Shown here: piece by piece, positions 11,145-23,100 of the stretch
Position numbering within the stretch: the stretch's first letter is position 1
Layout: the number at the start of each line of letters is the position of its first letter
From: Hirundichthys speculiger
Lineage: Eukaryota > Chordata > Actinopteri > Beloniformes > Exocoetidae
DNA length: 64,000 bases
Direction: 5' to 3'
Assembly (NCBI GenBank): GCA_018398805.1
Contig: JAGFBZ010001902.1
Coordinates: forward strand, 62,001 to 126,000
Notes under the pieces: model-generated
Databases searched by the model: none
The model's input: the letters and a program-made list of their open reading frames with translations, nothing else
Told to the model about the DNA's origin: nothing
Program-made: the position numbers and the translations under genes

Positions 11145-12330
11145 ACCATAAAAAATAGATACCATTACCTGGCCCCCCTGTCAGTGGACGTATGCCTTGA
11201 GGGTGTTTACCCCTGGACCTTGGGCTCCTCTCAGGCTAAGATAATGATGGTGATGATGGTAATAGTGGTGACAGTTTCTTCTGTACTTTGGTCATCTTCA
11301 ATAGTAGTAGTAATAGGTATTATTGACATAATCACTCTTAATCAATGGGTTTTCATTAACTGCAGCTCAAAAATATCTTTCTTTACCAACATTGACTCTA
11401 ATAATCATAAAAGGGGTGTTTATAGATGTGGCAGGCATGCATAGAATTATCAATACATATGTACATTTTTGTAAACTTTGTAAACTGTAAATGGGCACGG
11501 ACATGTGCGTGCACATGCATAGGTGTATGTATAGGCACATGTGTGGACATGTGCATGTTTTGTGCGAGCATGTGTGCATGTGTGCGTACGTGTATACGTT
11601 TGTATGTGGTTGATATAATGCCATACATGAATAAGCTTAAGCATTTGTGTGTATAAATATATATTTGTTTAATTAGTGACAGTAACATTAAGAATGTTAA
11701 ACATATGGAGATGAGTTCATTACCGCTACTGCACCAGAATGACTAAGCACACTTGACTAAGTGACTTCATTGTTGGTATGGAGGCATGTTCCTTATTATG
11801 GTTACATCAGCATAGAGGCATATGTATGTATTTGTATATATGTAGGTGTGTATGTCTATCTTAAGTAATAAGTAATGTATACATGTACGTTCAGAAGTCT
11901 ATTCACAAGTCTAGTTTATAGACATTTATGCTTTATACCCCCCCCCCAACACCCCCCTCTTCTATCAACACAATCCATCTATTAATGTTTACATGAATTC
12001 TACACATGCCCACAGGCCTACTGCTTGGTAGAAGGTGTTCATCCAGTTTTCTGTTAATATATAGAAAGCAGAAAAAACTACTATCTTTTAAGTTTGTTCT
12101 GTATCACAACACAATCCACTTCACAACTCAGCACACACTACACCCTCACTGTCGTGTCTCTTTAATTGTCTTGTCTTTAAATGTCTCACTGCTGGTGTTT
12201 TTCTAGTCCTCTCTGACGGAATCAGGATTTAAGATTTTAATAAAGATGTTATAATTTACTGCTAGAGAGGACTGGTGAAGGACACGTTCACCCTTCACAT
12301 TAGTACAAAAAGTCTGCTACAAGATTAAAT
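11145..12330 (+). repeat. continuation of the Tx1/L1-like LINE 3' region
   Basis: After the MITE the sequence resumes with 'cctggcccccctgtcagtgg' and 'tacccctggaccttgggctc', then a TG/TA-rich tract (11480-11600, many 'catgtg' units) and a C run at 11938-11948, all typical of fish L1-type 3' UTRs. Open frames here are low-complexity artefacts. The right boundary is approximate. Confidence 0.45.
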
Positions 12331-12779
12331 TGCATATACACACTAGATGGTTTTGCCAGATGATGGCACTAACCATGAATATAAATGCAGACATGGGGGG
12401 AAAAAAAAAAAAAAAAAAGACCATAGTAGCGATCTGTCGGTCAAGTGCACTCCAATTCTTAGATTCGGTTCTTTAAAGTGAAGGACAGGAGCCGGCTCTT
12501 GACTGGGAGCCAATCTGATTAAGAGCCAATTTGCTTGTTTTTCTCATCTTTTTTCTATTAAAGCCACATGTGATTGGTCAAGATGTGTGGTGGCGTCTGT
12601 GCGTTCACACTCAGCAGGAGGGGGAGGAGGAAGTTAGTAACAACTGTGAGCACACAAACTGGAGTGAGGGAGACAAGAGAGCAAGAGAGAGCATTGTTAC
12701 ACAGAGACGAGTACACGCAGGAAAGGTGAGGAAAACGAGCAACAGAAAATGAAGCAAAATTTGGACCCATTTTAATGTA

Positions 12780-14603
12780 ATTGATAGTTCGAGGGCAGAG
12801 TGCAAACTCTCCGAAATTAAAATTTCATATCGAGCAGACCAACAACCTGCATAGGTATGTGCGTAATGTTCACCCATCAAGTCAGGTAGAGGAGAAAAGA
12901 CAAGCAAGGGAATTTGCTATTAATGAACGTGCCAGTGAGTCAGCAACTGTTGTTGCTCCTACAATGTCATCATTCAGTTAATCACCACAACCACCAAGAC
13001 CTACAGCCCAAGACCTATGTGAGCCAGTTTTTGCAAAAGACAATTACAATTATAAACAAAACGGGAGGAACTGGCTAAAATGATTGCACAGGTTTTTCAG
13101 CCATTTTCCATTGTGGATGACGAAGTATTCAGAAGCTACACTCATGCCCTTAATCCAACGTATGCGCTGCCAAGCAGGAAAACACTTTCCCAAAAAAATA
13201 AAGAAAGAAAGAAAGAAAATTACCACAGGCTTGAGAGAACATGCTTCACTCCTAATGGGGATCAAAAAAGCCATAGCTGTTTCTCTGACAACTGACTGCT
13301 GGACGTCCCGAATCACCACATCCTACATGTCAGTTAAATGCCACTTTGTTGAACATTTCAAAATGGTGACTGTCTTCTGGATTGTTTTCAGTTGAGTGAC
13401 AGACACATCTGAGAACTTAGCAGAAGAACTGCTGAAAGTGGCAAAAGAATGGGGTGTGGAAGACAAAGTAGTGAGCCATGTTGGTGACAATGTCGCTAAC
13501 ATAAGCAGTTAAGAAGACAAAGTCCTGAAATGGACCTACCTCCCACGTCTTGAGCACACAGTTAACTTGTTTGTAAGAGATGCACTGAAGATGATGAAGC
13601 CCTCTGTGGACAAAGTTAAGGCGATAGTGGAATTCTTCCACATGAGCAGCACAGCCACAGAAAAGCTCAAGTCTACTCGAAAGACAGATGGGCATGCCTG
13701 AGCTGAAGCTGAAACAAGAGTTTGTTACAAGGTGGAACTCAACCTTCCATGTGCTTAACCGGATTCTGGACTCCAAAGATGTAGTTATCGCCACCGGAGC
13801 CATTTCAACGGGTCACTGAGGAAATCAGTGCAGACACGTACAGTGTACAAATCTCATACTTATTATATGCCTCATTTTGATGAGGCATGACTGGAAATAT
13901 AGTATAGTCTATTAAATAAAACAAAGCCTAATTTTAACACTTATTCTTTTTCTTTTTTTCAGCTATGTCACAGGCTCGAAAATGTTAATCCTATGCAAGT
14001 GTCTACAGAAACTGACAGCTGAGCACAAGACCAGAGGAAAGATGAGTAAAGTTAAGGAGTTTGTGGATTCTCTCTGCACATCCATGGAAATAAAACTTCC
14101 CAGAATGGAATATAATTCTGTCCTGTCAAACCACCATTCTTGACCCAAGGTTCAAAAGGTCGGCCTTCAGTGACAATAGAGCGGTTGATGAAGCTCTTCA
14201 AAGAATAACTGCAGCAGCAGCAGTAAAATCCAGCCAGTCAACTGCACTGCCAGGGGGCCAAGAGGGAGAAGAGGAAGAGGAGGCCGCAGAGCACGAACAT
14301 GAGCTTGCATAACCACAAGCACCTGCCGTTTGGAGGTTCTTTGAAGAACAAGAAACCAGTGACAGGAACCCATCACCAGATGCAATACTGGAGGTTAAGT
14401 CCAATCTTGAGGAGTCCCTTCTACAGAGAAGTGCAGATCCGCTGAGCTGGGGGGAGTCTACCCTCAGCTCACATATGTGATGGCACATGGACTCTGTGGT
14501 GCAGCAACATCCATCCCCTCAGACAGAATATTCTCCAAATCAGGGCAGATCATGACAGAAAGGAGAAACCGGATCAACCCTTCAAAACAGATTGCTTTTT
14601 GAT
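12780..14603 (+). pseudogene. hAT (ZBED1-like) transposase pseudogene
   Basis: Pieces in different frames line up in order with an Ac/ZBED-type transposase. There is a BED-finger tail (12800-12900, 'HRYVRNVHPSSQVEEKRQ') and the 'QPFSIVDDEVFRSYTHALNP' block near 13095. Next come 'AVSLTTDCWTSR' near 13275-13310, 'EWGVEDKVVSHVGDNVANIS' near 13450-13510, and a C-terminal dimerisation motif, 'PSDRIFSKSGQIMTERRNR', near 14515-14575. Stops and shifts separate the blocks, so it cannot encode a working enzyme. A pyrimidine-rich AG at about 13962 may be the 3' end of an original intron. Confidence 0.75.
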
Positions 14604-14769
14604 TTTTAAAGATTAGAAACTGTTTTTGCACATTTTAATTTACTTCACTAGTCAAAGGGTGCATTAAAAAAAATTTACACCTTGGTGGATCTTTGTTTAT
14701 TTAACTATTTATTTTTTTCAGCACCCGGAGTCTGTGGATTAATAAAGCAAAATAAAGAATACATATAAG

Positions 14770-15445
14770 GACCACCTGAGGAATGGATTAACTGGGTTTA
14801 TGCTGGCTTCCAGCACAGCTGTGAAAAACCTTGGAGTCATTTTAGATCAGGATATGTCATTTAAACAGCATATTAATCAGGTTTGCAAGACTGCCTTTTT
14901 TCATCTCCGAAATATTGTCCAAGATTAGAAGCATCCTCTCCCAGGGTGATGTTGAAAAATTAATCCACGTGTTTGTCAGTTCTAGACTGGATTATTGCAA
15001 TGCGTTGTTAGCAGGATGTCCGAAAAGCTCGCTGAATAGCCTCCAATTGATCCAGAACGCAGCAGCGAGGGTGCTGACAGGAATCCGCAAGTGAGATCCA
15101 CGTCTCTCCCGTGTTAGCCTCCCTCCGTTTGGCTCCCCGTGAAATTTTCGCATTGAGTTTAAGATTCTGCTTCTCGCATATAAGGCCCTTAATGGCCTAG
15201 CTCCGCGCTATTTACATGACTTGATAGCACGCTATGCCACCTAACATAGAGCTCTCCCCAGTCAAAGTGTGGGATTACTCGTCATTTCTAGAATATCCAA
15301 AAGAACGGTTTGGAGGACGGGCCTTCTGCTACCAGGCACCTTTTTTTTATGGAACCAGCTACCAGTTTTGGGTTGAGGAGGCTGATACCATCTCCATCTT
15401 TAAAACTAAATTGAAAACATTTCTGTTTAGTAAAGCCTACAGTTA
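14770..15445 (+). pseudogene. LINE-2 reverse transcriptase C-terminal remnant
   Basis: Conceptual translation gives 'KNLGVILDQDMSFKQHINQV', 'SRLDYCNALLAGCPKSSLNS', 'LQLIQNAAARVLTGI', 'RIEFKILLLAYKALNGLAP' and 'FGGRAFCYQAPF', the ordered C-terminal motifs of fish LINE-2. In-frame stops and a shift near 14925 make it a fossil. It sits inside the hAT element. Confidence 0.85.
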
Positions 15446-16295
15446 GTCTAAACTATAGTTGTGTAGGGGCTAATAGTTATAGCTATAGTTGTAGTAGCTC
15501 AGACTAGAGTAGGCTCGTCTTAATCACAGCTTCATCATAGCTATGCTGCTATAGGCCTACGCTGCAGGGGGACACCAACATGATCTGCTGAGTGGTGTCT
15601 CCACTGCTCTTCTCCCTTTCCTTCCTTTTCCTCCTCCCTTCCTCCTCCTCCAGCTCATTCATAATTAATTGGGAGCACCTTGTTACTGTAACTGTGCTCC
15701 ATATTCTTTAATTTCCTGTGGTTTGTTGTGCTGTTTTGCCCCCCCCCCCTTTTCTTTTTCTCTGTATGTTTGCAGGCCAGAGTTTCCTGGGTTTCATGCT
15801 GACTTGCAGTTCCATCCTTTGGCCATCCCGGGGTTTTCCTCCACTTGTGTGTGTAGATGTGTTCGGGGTGCCGACTGGTGTGGTGATCGGCGACCTGGTC
15901 CTCTGGCCATCTCATCCCAGTGTTGATACCTCCATCTGTTTATGTCTTTGTTCATATGGTCATTATATTTATTCATTTGTGTGCTCTCCTCTCTCTGTCC
16001 TGTCTCTCCCCTCTTTTCTTTCTTTACCCGGCTGGCCTTCAGCAGGAAGGTTCCCCCCGTATGATCCAGGTCCTGCTCAAGGTTTCTTCCTCTTAAAGTG
16101 GAGTTTTTACTTGCCACTGTTGGGCTTCAAGGTTTTTTTTTCTCCCATTGTGGGCTTGCCTGCCATTATCCTTGTTTAGGATTCAATGTCAATTTTTTAG
16201 TTATTGATATTTGCTCAGGGGTCATGCTCTCTGTAAAGCACCTAGAGACAATTGACATTGTAACAGACGCTATTAAAATAAAACTGAATTGAATA
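15446..16295 (+). repeat. LINE-2 3' UTR
   Basis: Continuous with the preceding remnant and ending in 'aaagcacctagagacaattg' and '(a)taaaactgaattgaat'. The same 3' UTR occurs at 6461-7203 and, inverted, at 43930-44305. Apparent open frames here are not genes. Confidence 0.8.
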
Positions 16296-16309
16296 TGATA
16301 CATCTTTCA

Positions 16310-16668
16310 TATTAGTAATTAATTACCTCTGCTAAGGAGGTTATGTTTTTGACGACATTTCTGTCAGAATAAGTTGTCGGAAATGTGAAAAGGAAGAACT
16401 AATTTCATTTTGGGTGTGATCCGGAAGAAATCCTGGATCACTTTCAAATTTTTGATAACATTGCGGTAAATGTGGCGAAAAATGTTTTTTCTCAATATTT
16501 CCGTTAATTATTGCCCAAAACTCATGAAATTTGACTCAGGGATTGACATTGAGAACCTCTATCAAATTTCAAAGGCTGATCCGGATCTGATCCAGAAGGT
16601 GGATTTTATCGCAATCTCTGAATCCCTATATGGGGGAATTGTTGCGCTTGGCAGAGTGCTTTTCTAGT
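16310..16668 (+). repeat. dispersed repeat ending 'gcttttctagttttt'
   Basis: Contains 'cctctgctaaggaggttatg' at its left and 'ttgcgcttggcagagtgctt' at its right, a teleost repeat whose consensus usually reads as a 'GGCGGAGG..GAGTGCTTTTCTAG' end. It is non-coding. Confidence 0.5.
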
Positions 16669-16944
16669 TTTTACCTATAATTTAGTAATAAATTTAATTA
16701 AGCAAAAAAAAAAATAAATAAATCTGATGAGCCACTTTGGGAGCTGTAAAGAGCCGGCTCTTTTTAAGGAGCCAAAATTCCCATCACTAGACTATAGACC
16801 ATTAAAGTATTAGGAGTTTAAACTCATACGTTTTAATTCTAAGCTGTTTCTCATTGAAACACTAAACAGGCATTTGTAAATCTGTGATCAGCCTCATGGT
16901 CTGCTTAAGAACGGCATGAACCAGACTTAGCTATACTTGGTTTA

Positions 16945-17716
16945 CAGTGTTGGGCAAGTTCACTTTCTACACAAACTAGTTCAGTTCATAGTTCACAGAA
17001 ATTCAAATGAACTAGTTCAGTTCACCATTTCATAAAGTGAACTACTAATAGTTCATTTTTTGTAATTTTTTTTTAATTTTTTAATGTTGCTGCGAACAAT
17101 TATTTGTCAAAATGATTGCCACTGCCCATATACTACACCACCACAAACTGCGATTATTTTATCTATTTTATCTGTCGAAAACTATGTGTCCAATTCAGAA
17201 TCCTTAACCAACCAGGGTTCACATTAGCATTGAAGGGACAGCCCATGTAAAACTGTAATTTCTGTTTCAGCTTCTCTCTACAGTATATTAAAAATATGAG
17301 GAAAAACTTGCTGCCAAATGGTCTTTATTATAAGACAAAAACAGGTCCTTAAGGTGCAAATGCTCCTCCGGCTCTGGGCGACTGCAGCTTTCATCTTCCT
17401 CCATGCTTGTTTTAAACATTTGATGACGCAATTGTTAGCGCGACAGAAGTGACAGTTCGTGTTGCCATGTTTGATTGCTTTCCAAAGATGCATATCAGGC
17501 TCGTTTGTGGTGTATTTTAAATGGGGTTCGCTGGAAACGTGGCACGGTTTTGAGCGTGCGTGAACTTTGAAAGAGCGTCGTTCAGAAATGCCCAAATGAA
17601 CTCGTTCACACCCGACGCTCGTCAAGGGGAAAGAGAGCACGTTCATTTCACATTCGCACAAAATATGAACTAGTTCGGGAACTTTCGTTCAAAGAACACG
17701 TTCAGGTGCAACACTG
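16945..17716. mobile_element. hAT MITE with 8-bp duplication
   Basis: Starts 'cagtgttgggcaagttcac' and ends 'gttcaggtgcaacactg', an imperfect terminal inverted repeat. The flanks are TTGGTTTA (16937-16944) and TTGGTTTG (17717-17724), an 8-bp target duplication with one mismatch, which is the hAT signature. The interior is rich in 'gaactagttc' and 'gttca' palindromes and has no transposase. Confidence 0.8.
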
Positions 17717-17894
17717 TTGGTTTGACATAGCCAGCTTCTTAATCTGGTTTTGCATTTGTCCGACCGAATGGACCAAGACAACTTTGGCAGGATAGGTCCA
17801 AGTTTCAATTTCTAAGATTTCCCAAATCTCTTAATTCCATTTTCATACAGCATTCCCCTGGTGGTATGCCCTGGGGAGGAAAAATATATATATA

Positions 17895-18593
17895 CAGTAA
17901 ACCCTCACAGTTCGCAGTCTCAGCACATCATGGAAGTTTCAAAAATATTGATGGAAAAACAAAAATTCTAACGAAGCGCGCAAGACTGAAGCGAAACACA
18001 TCACATCAAGATCGAGCCTCAGGAAGCAACAAGAGCCTACACGGGATGCCCCATGAACGAAAAATCGAGGCCTTCGATTGGCTGCTACGACGGGCATTAC
18101 TGTGGCGTCAGTGGTCTGTACGCTGATTGGCTGACACATGTCCCCGCATCTCCCATCTCTTGCTCTCGTGAGACGAAGCAGAGTTTAACGATGATCCACT
18201 TGGTGTTTCCGTTCATCAGTTCCGAATATCGCCTGCTTATTTCAGTGATTTAGTGCCATTTTAAAGTTAAGTCATTCACTGCCATTGATGGTCTATAGAC
18301 GTCAATTGAGACTAATGTGTCACTGAGGTTGCTAGGCACATCGTAGTAAGTGTTCCGATCCTCCAGATGGCAGCATCGCCACTCTATGAGGGCACCGTTT
18401 CACCCCCCCGAGGAATTGCAAGTGAGAGAAAAGATGGAGCAGCCCATTCCACTGCTGATTCCAGAGGAATGGAACGAGGTAGAATCACACTTTTTTTTTT
18501 TTCCCGAAAAAGTGGAACTTCAATAGTTGAGGGGTTACTCCACATTGCGGGGGGTCACAGCCCCCATTGACCGTGAAGTGTGAGGGATTACTG
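17895..18593. mobile_element. pogo/Tigger-like MITE
   Basis: Left end 'cagtaaaccctcacagttcg' and right end 'gtgaagtgtgagggattactg' form an inverted repeat flanked by TA (17893-17894, 18594-18595). CAGTA..CCCTC termini are characteristic of pogo-like elements. The interior contains a CTCF-like core (cctccagatggcagc, 18360-18374). It lies just beyond the 3' end of hdlbp. Confidence 0.8.
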
Positions 18594-18674
18594 TACATCA
18601 GGCGTTAGATATACCGGCTTCATATAGCCAGGTGTAACTGAATCCTAGCCACATTATGCCAGTTCCGTGATTTA

Positions 18675-18720
18675 ATAGATTAGATGTACTTTATTCATCC
18701 CCCAAGGGGTTAAAATCCTC
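18675..18720 (-). repeat. LINE 3' end fragment
   Basis: 'tagatgtactttattcatcc' followed by 'cccaagggg' is the reverse of a common 'ccccttggggg..gaataaagta' retroposon terminus. Confidence 0.4.
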
Positions 18721-19414
18721 TTAATTCAAGTTATGATTTTCACAATTTAAAACAAAAACAAACCCAAAAAACTATATTTTCAATTTTTATTGATTTTGGA
18801 CAATTTTTCCAGTGTCATCCATAACCATTCACTTCAATGGTATTTGCATAATCTTTCATTCAATGCTAGAAGGATATAAACCAAGGTAGGCTGATGTCAG
18901 ATTTTAACAGCTTGAAAGCCAAATGTGCACTGAAGGTCCAAATACAATTACACTTGGGGGAATTTCCAAAGTCTGTTAAAGGGACAGGATATATACCTTC
19001 CAGTTGTCTATTGAAAAGAAAAAAAAAATGGGGAGGGGGAGAAATGCACATTGACATCACCTCTACCTGGTTTTATCATTCTAGGTGTAAGGCTGATAAA
19101 GAAAAGGACCATTGCTATTGAACAGATGAATCTGCATAGCAACTGGAAGACAAGGGGACTGGACACTGACCCGATACAGAGGGAGGAGTTACACAGGACA
19201 TCACTAGACAGTTGGCACATGATGGTCTGTTGTTTCACACAGTCATTCTGTATAGAGATCGAGTTTGATGTAAAGTCTATCCATTAGTGTGAGGTTTGAT
19301 GCATTGGAGTGCTTTGCCTAGTGTTGTAGAAGGTTTAGTTATGGCATCATCTCCAAGCATCTGGCAGTTTGAGTGGGTGTTATTCTGCAGTGGCTAAAAG
19401 GGAACTGACCCCCT

Positions 19415-20026
19415 CCCCCCTCAACTTTGTACAGTTTTATTCATAAGGCTACAAGGTAAGAGCCACTACATCATGCTCACAGAAGCACAGTTACAAGCAG
19501 ATGGAAGGAAATGACAGGACAACCACTCTAGAGTGGGAAGGGGCTGAACACTGACACTTTTCACTCAGCTACATGGATAAAGCAGGAAGGGGTGGGTTGC
19601 TCAAAAACCCTCCCTCACTCGTCAGGCATAACATCTGAATAGTATTAATTCAATCCCATCACCCCTCCTGCAAAGGCAACTAAAGGTAGGGTCCTGGGGG
19701 GAAAAGGGAGGGAAGGGAAAAAAAAAAAACCCATCTCCAGCCACGATGAATTGTAAACCACAATGAAATGTAAGAACATTTAAACACCAGTCTTTTGCAG
19801 ACTAAACCGCAACACCTGTCACACTTTAAGCATAACAGTGTTATTTAAAGCAGTTACAAAGCTTACAAGTTAATCAAAGCATGGAGGGGTAGACCAAGAT
19901 AAATAGAGAAGGGTGACAATCTCAAAACTCAAGACTACTAGGGTCAGCGGTCAGTCCAGGTTAACGGGGGGGATGACAGGGAAGATTCTGACTTGTTAAG
20001 CTCAAGCCCATCTGTACCAGCATGGC
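19415..20026 (-). other. hdlbp: hdlbp 3' UTR (approximate)
   Basis: Follows the stop codon of hdlbp on the minus strand. The first good poly(A) hexamer, AATAAA, lies at 19441-19436. A further hexamer at 18791-18786 could serve a longer form. The 3' end is inferred from hexamers only. Confidence 0.5.
19436..19441 (-). terminator. hdlbp: poly(A) signal AATAAA for hdlbp
   Basis: Minus-strand AATAAA about 590 bp past the stop codon, with a G-rich tract downstream (minus-strand 'ttgaggggggaggggg'). It is plausible but untested. Confidence 0.5.
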
Positions 20027-20116
20027 TTAGAAGCGCTTAGGTCCCCAGGGTGAGGTTTTAGCTGCCACTGGGGTGCCAAAACTTGGGAAATCTTCAGAGC
20101 TGCTCATATCAGGTGC
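20027..20116 (-). CDS. hdlbp: hdlbp last coding exon
   Basis: Encodes about residues 1244-1272 (APDMSSSEDF ... SPWGPKRF) and the TAA stop at 20029-20027. Acceptor AG lies at 20118-20117. This is the conserved C-terminal tail. Confidence 0.95.
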   Translation of the reverse strand, partial: APDMSSSEDFPSFGTPVAAKTSPWGPKRF

Positions 20117-23100
20117 CTTTAAAAATAGAAAATAAAATAAAATTAATCAACAAAGTTTGGTGTCAACTGATTCATGATCAACCTTGTGGCGAAACTCACC
20201 TTCTCATTAGTGGTAGTCCAGGGGGCCTCCCTCACCACAAAACCTTTGGATGGGCCACGATGTTCATCCATGGCAGCAGCGCTACTGCTCGGTGGTCTCA
20301 TGTACGCCATTTTTGCCTCATTTTCCACAACATCGGCCATCTAACAAAAATCAAGAGGTTCATGAGTGCAGACTGGAAACTTAAGGTTTTTGATACATCT
20401 ATTAAGAGAAGAAAATGCACAGTGGACATACATATTCCTCTTCAAGATTAAGGAGATGGTCAATGGCTTCATCCACAAGCTCAGGGCGACCTGTCACTGT
20501 AACAAGATTTGGGTCAGCAGCTCCACTCTGGGGAAACCTGAGATCAACCTGAGAGAAAATATAAATAAATGCATAAAAGGATGAGTGATTGTATTTATTT
20601 ATGTACACATAACCACCACCCCACCACCCCCCAAAAAAAAGGTTTAATTGGTGATATGAATAATAATTTCCAAACCTGCCTGGTCCTGTGAAAAATTTAT
20701 TTCAAAAGTACCTGCCCTCCCCTTGTTAAATCATGAATTAACTGTGGTGAAATGACATTCTTTGGAAAGCTGAGCTCAATTTCACTGACCACACCCAGGC
20801 TTGATTAGACCTGGGTCTGTCAGACCTGTCAAATCAAGAGATCACTTCAATACAACCCATCTGAAAAGACCAAAAGATCCCAAAAAGCAAGTCATCATGC
20901 CGCAATCCAAAGAAAAACCAAGTAACTGACATCCATCAGCCTGGAAAATGTTACAAAGCCTTTTCTAAAGCTTTAGGACACCAGTGAACCCCAGTGACAG
21001 CCATCATCTACAAATGGAGAAAACATGGTGGTGAATGTTCCCACGACTGGCCGGTCTACAAAATTTACCCCAAGACCACAGCGACTCATCCAAGACGTCA
21101 CAAAAGAACCCACAACAACATCTAAAGAACTGCGAGTCTCACTGGCCTCAGTAGGGGTCAGTGTTCATGACTCAGCCATAAAGAGACCAGACAAAAAAGG
21201 CATGATGGCAGAGTTCCAAGGCAAAACCCCCCTGCTGACCAAAAAGAACAGGCTCGTCTCACTTTTTCCAAAAAACAACATCTTTATCAAAACCAAGATT
21301 TTTGGGAAAATATTCGATTGACTGACAAAACAAAAGCTGAACATTTTGTATAGTGCGTGTCCAGTTACATCAGATGTAAAAATAACAGCATTTCAGATAA
21401 AGATCATCATACCAACAGTCAAATATGGTGGTAGTGTGATGGTCTGGGGCTGCTTCAGGACCTGGATGACTTGCTGTGATTGATGGAACCATGAATTCTG
21501 CTCTCTACCAGAAAATCCTGGAGGACAATGTCCAGCCATCAGTTCCTGACCTCAATCTGAAGCACACTTTGGGTTCTGCAGCAGGACAATGATTCAAAAC
21601 ACACCAGCAAGTCTACCTCCAAAAGGCTTAAAAAAAAAAAATACTACTACTACTAATAACAATAATAATGTTTTGAAGTGGCCTAGTCAAAGTCTTGAAT
21701 CCAGTTGAGATGTTGTGGCATGACCTTAAAAAGGTGGTTTGTGCTCAGAAACCCTCAGACATGGCTGAATTAAAACAATTCTCCAAAGAAGAGTGGGCCA
21801 GTATCCGCCCACAGTGATGGGACTCATCACCAGTCATCACACATGCTTGAGTTAGGTTCAGTGGGATTTTAAAAATTACTTTTTCCACATAGGGCCATGT
21901 AGGTTTGGATAGTTTTTTTTCCCCCCTCTTAATAAAACCACCACTTACAAACTGCATTTTGGGTTTCCTTGGGTTATTTTCATCCAATGTTCAAGTCTGA
22001 TCTAAAACATTTAAGTGACAAACATGCTAAAAAAAATAAAAGAGTGGGGAAAAAAATAAATAAATAAAGATTAAAAAATAAAAAAAATCCAGGAAGGGGG
22101 CAAATACATTTTCACCGCACACACAAAGCTGATAACACTCAAACCCGTTAACAGAAGCTTCACCTTGAATTCATCCATGATCTTGCGGATGCCCTTGCCT
22201 CGAGCTCCAATAATGCGAGCATGGACCCTGCTGTCCAGGGTGATGTCCTCAGAGATCATCTCTTCCAGCTCATCCACAATAGCCTGGATGGCATCTCGTG
22301 CGGCTATGGCTTTGTGCTCATACCCTGTGATAGTTATCTGATCCTGTGGGAAGAACAGCCTTTTTTTTTTTTGCAAACACTAATTGCATAAATACAGTTA
22401 TCTGACAAAGAACTGGTCAAACCAGACTAGGAAGGTTCATTTTTCTGTTTAAAGTTTAAATTTGGAATGGTACTAAATGCATTTTTTTTTTTAAATTTTA
22501 AATAAAAGGACAAAGTTATTTCTGTAGAACAGATCGTATACCTGGTTTTCATCATTCTTTTCTGGGAACTGAATGTTGACATCATGCTCAGTCCGGATGT
22601 TTGTAATGATGGCACCCTTGCGACCAATGATTTTGGGATGATACTTGGGGTCCACAGTGATGGTCAACTTAAAGCTCCTGAGTGCCTGCAGAGAGTTTAA
22701 TGAAAATAGACTGTAGAAGCACTTAAACTAATAATTCTATAGTTGATAGTCATGCCCTTCAAACCTCAAGTATTGTGATGAAGGTACCCTTTAAGTCACA
22801 TGTGTCAAACACAAGGCCCGCGGGCCAAATGTGGTCCGCTACGTCATTGTATGTGGCCTTCGAAGAGCTTGTGTATTATTGGCTTCAATTTTAAACCAAT
22901 ATTTTAAGACTTTAAATAAGCTTATGCCACTTTAAAGCGCATATTTGACAAAACAGCATCTCCCATAATGCATTTTGTCATTACCCACAACGATAACAGT
23001 ATATCACCATGAGCAAGACATCAAGACAATTTTCAGAACTGATGGACTTGAGAAAAACCTCTACAAACTAGCTCCCAACATGTCCAAGAAAAAAAAAAAA

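Larger units (their letters stand above)
12420..16795 (+). mobile_element. ZBED-type hAT transposon with nested LINE-2
   Basis: The right end reads 'gagccggctctttttaagg' and finishes near 'cccatcactag' at 16790, a typical hAT terminus with an internal GAGCCGGCTC palindrome. The left side has the same 'gagccggctctt' block at 12490, though the very end is degenerate. Between them are a broken hAT transposase (12780-14603), a LINE-2 (14770-16295) and another dispersed repeat (16310-16668). No clean 8-bp duplication could be set, so the left boundary is approximate. Confidence 0.6.

Noticed and set aside
11367..11688. Several overlapping frames rich in His/Thr/Cys
   Set aside because: They come from a TG/CA-rich repeat tract and occur on both strands at once.
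15655..16179. Open frames up to 153 codons
   Set aside because: They are translations of the LINE-2 3' UTR; the same sequence recurs at 6461-7203 and 43930-44305.
17278..17661. 127-codon minus-strand frame
   Set aside because: It lies wholly inside the hAT MITE 16945-17716 and shows no transposase or other domain.
20143..20340. Possible independent small gene starting MADVVENEAKMAYM on the minus strand
   Set aside because: It is an internal hdlbp exon; the ATG follows a splice acceptor and the frame continues from the EEEY-ending exon.
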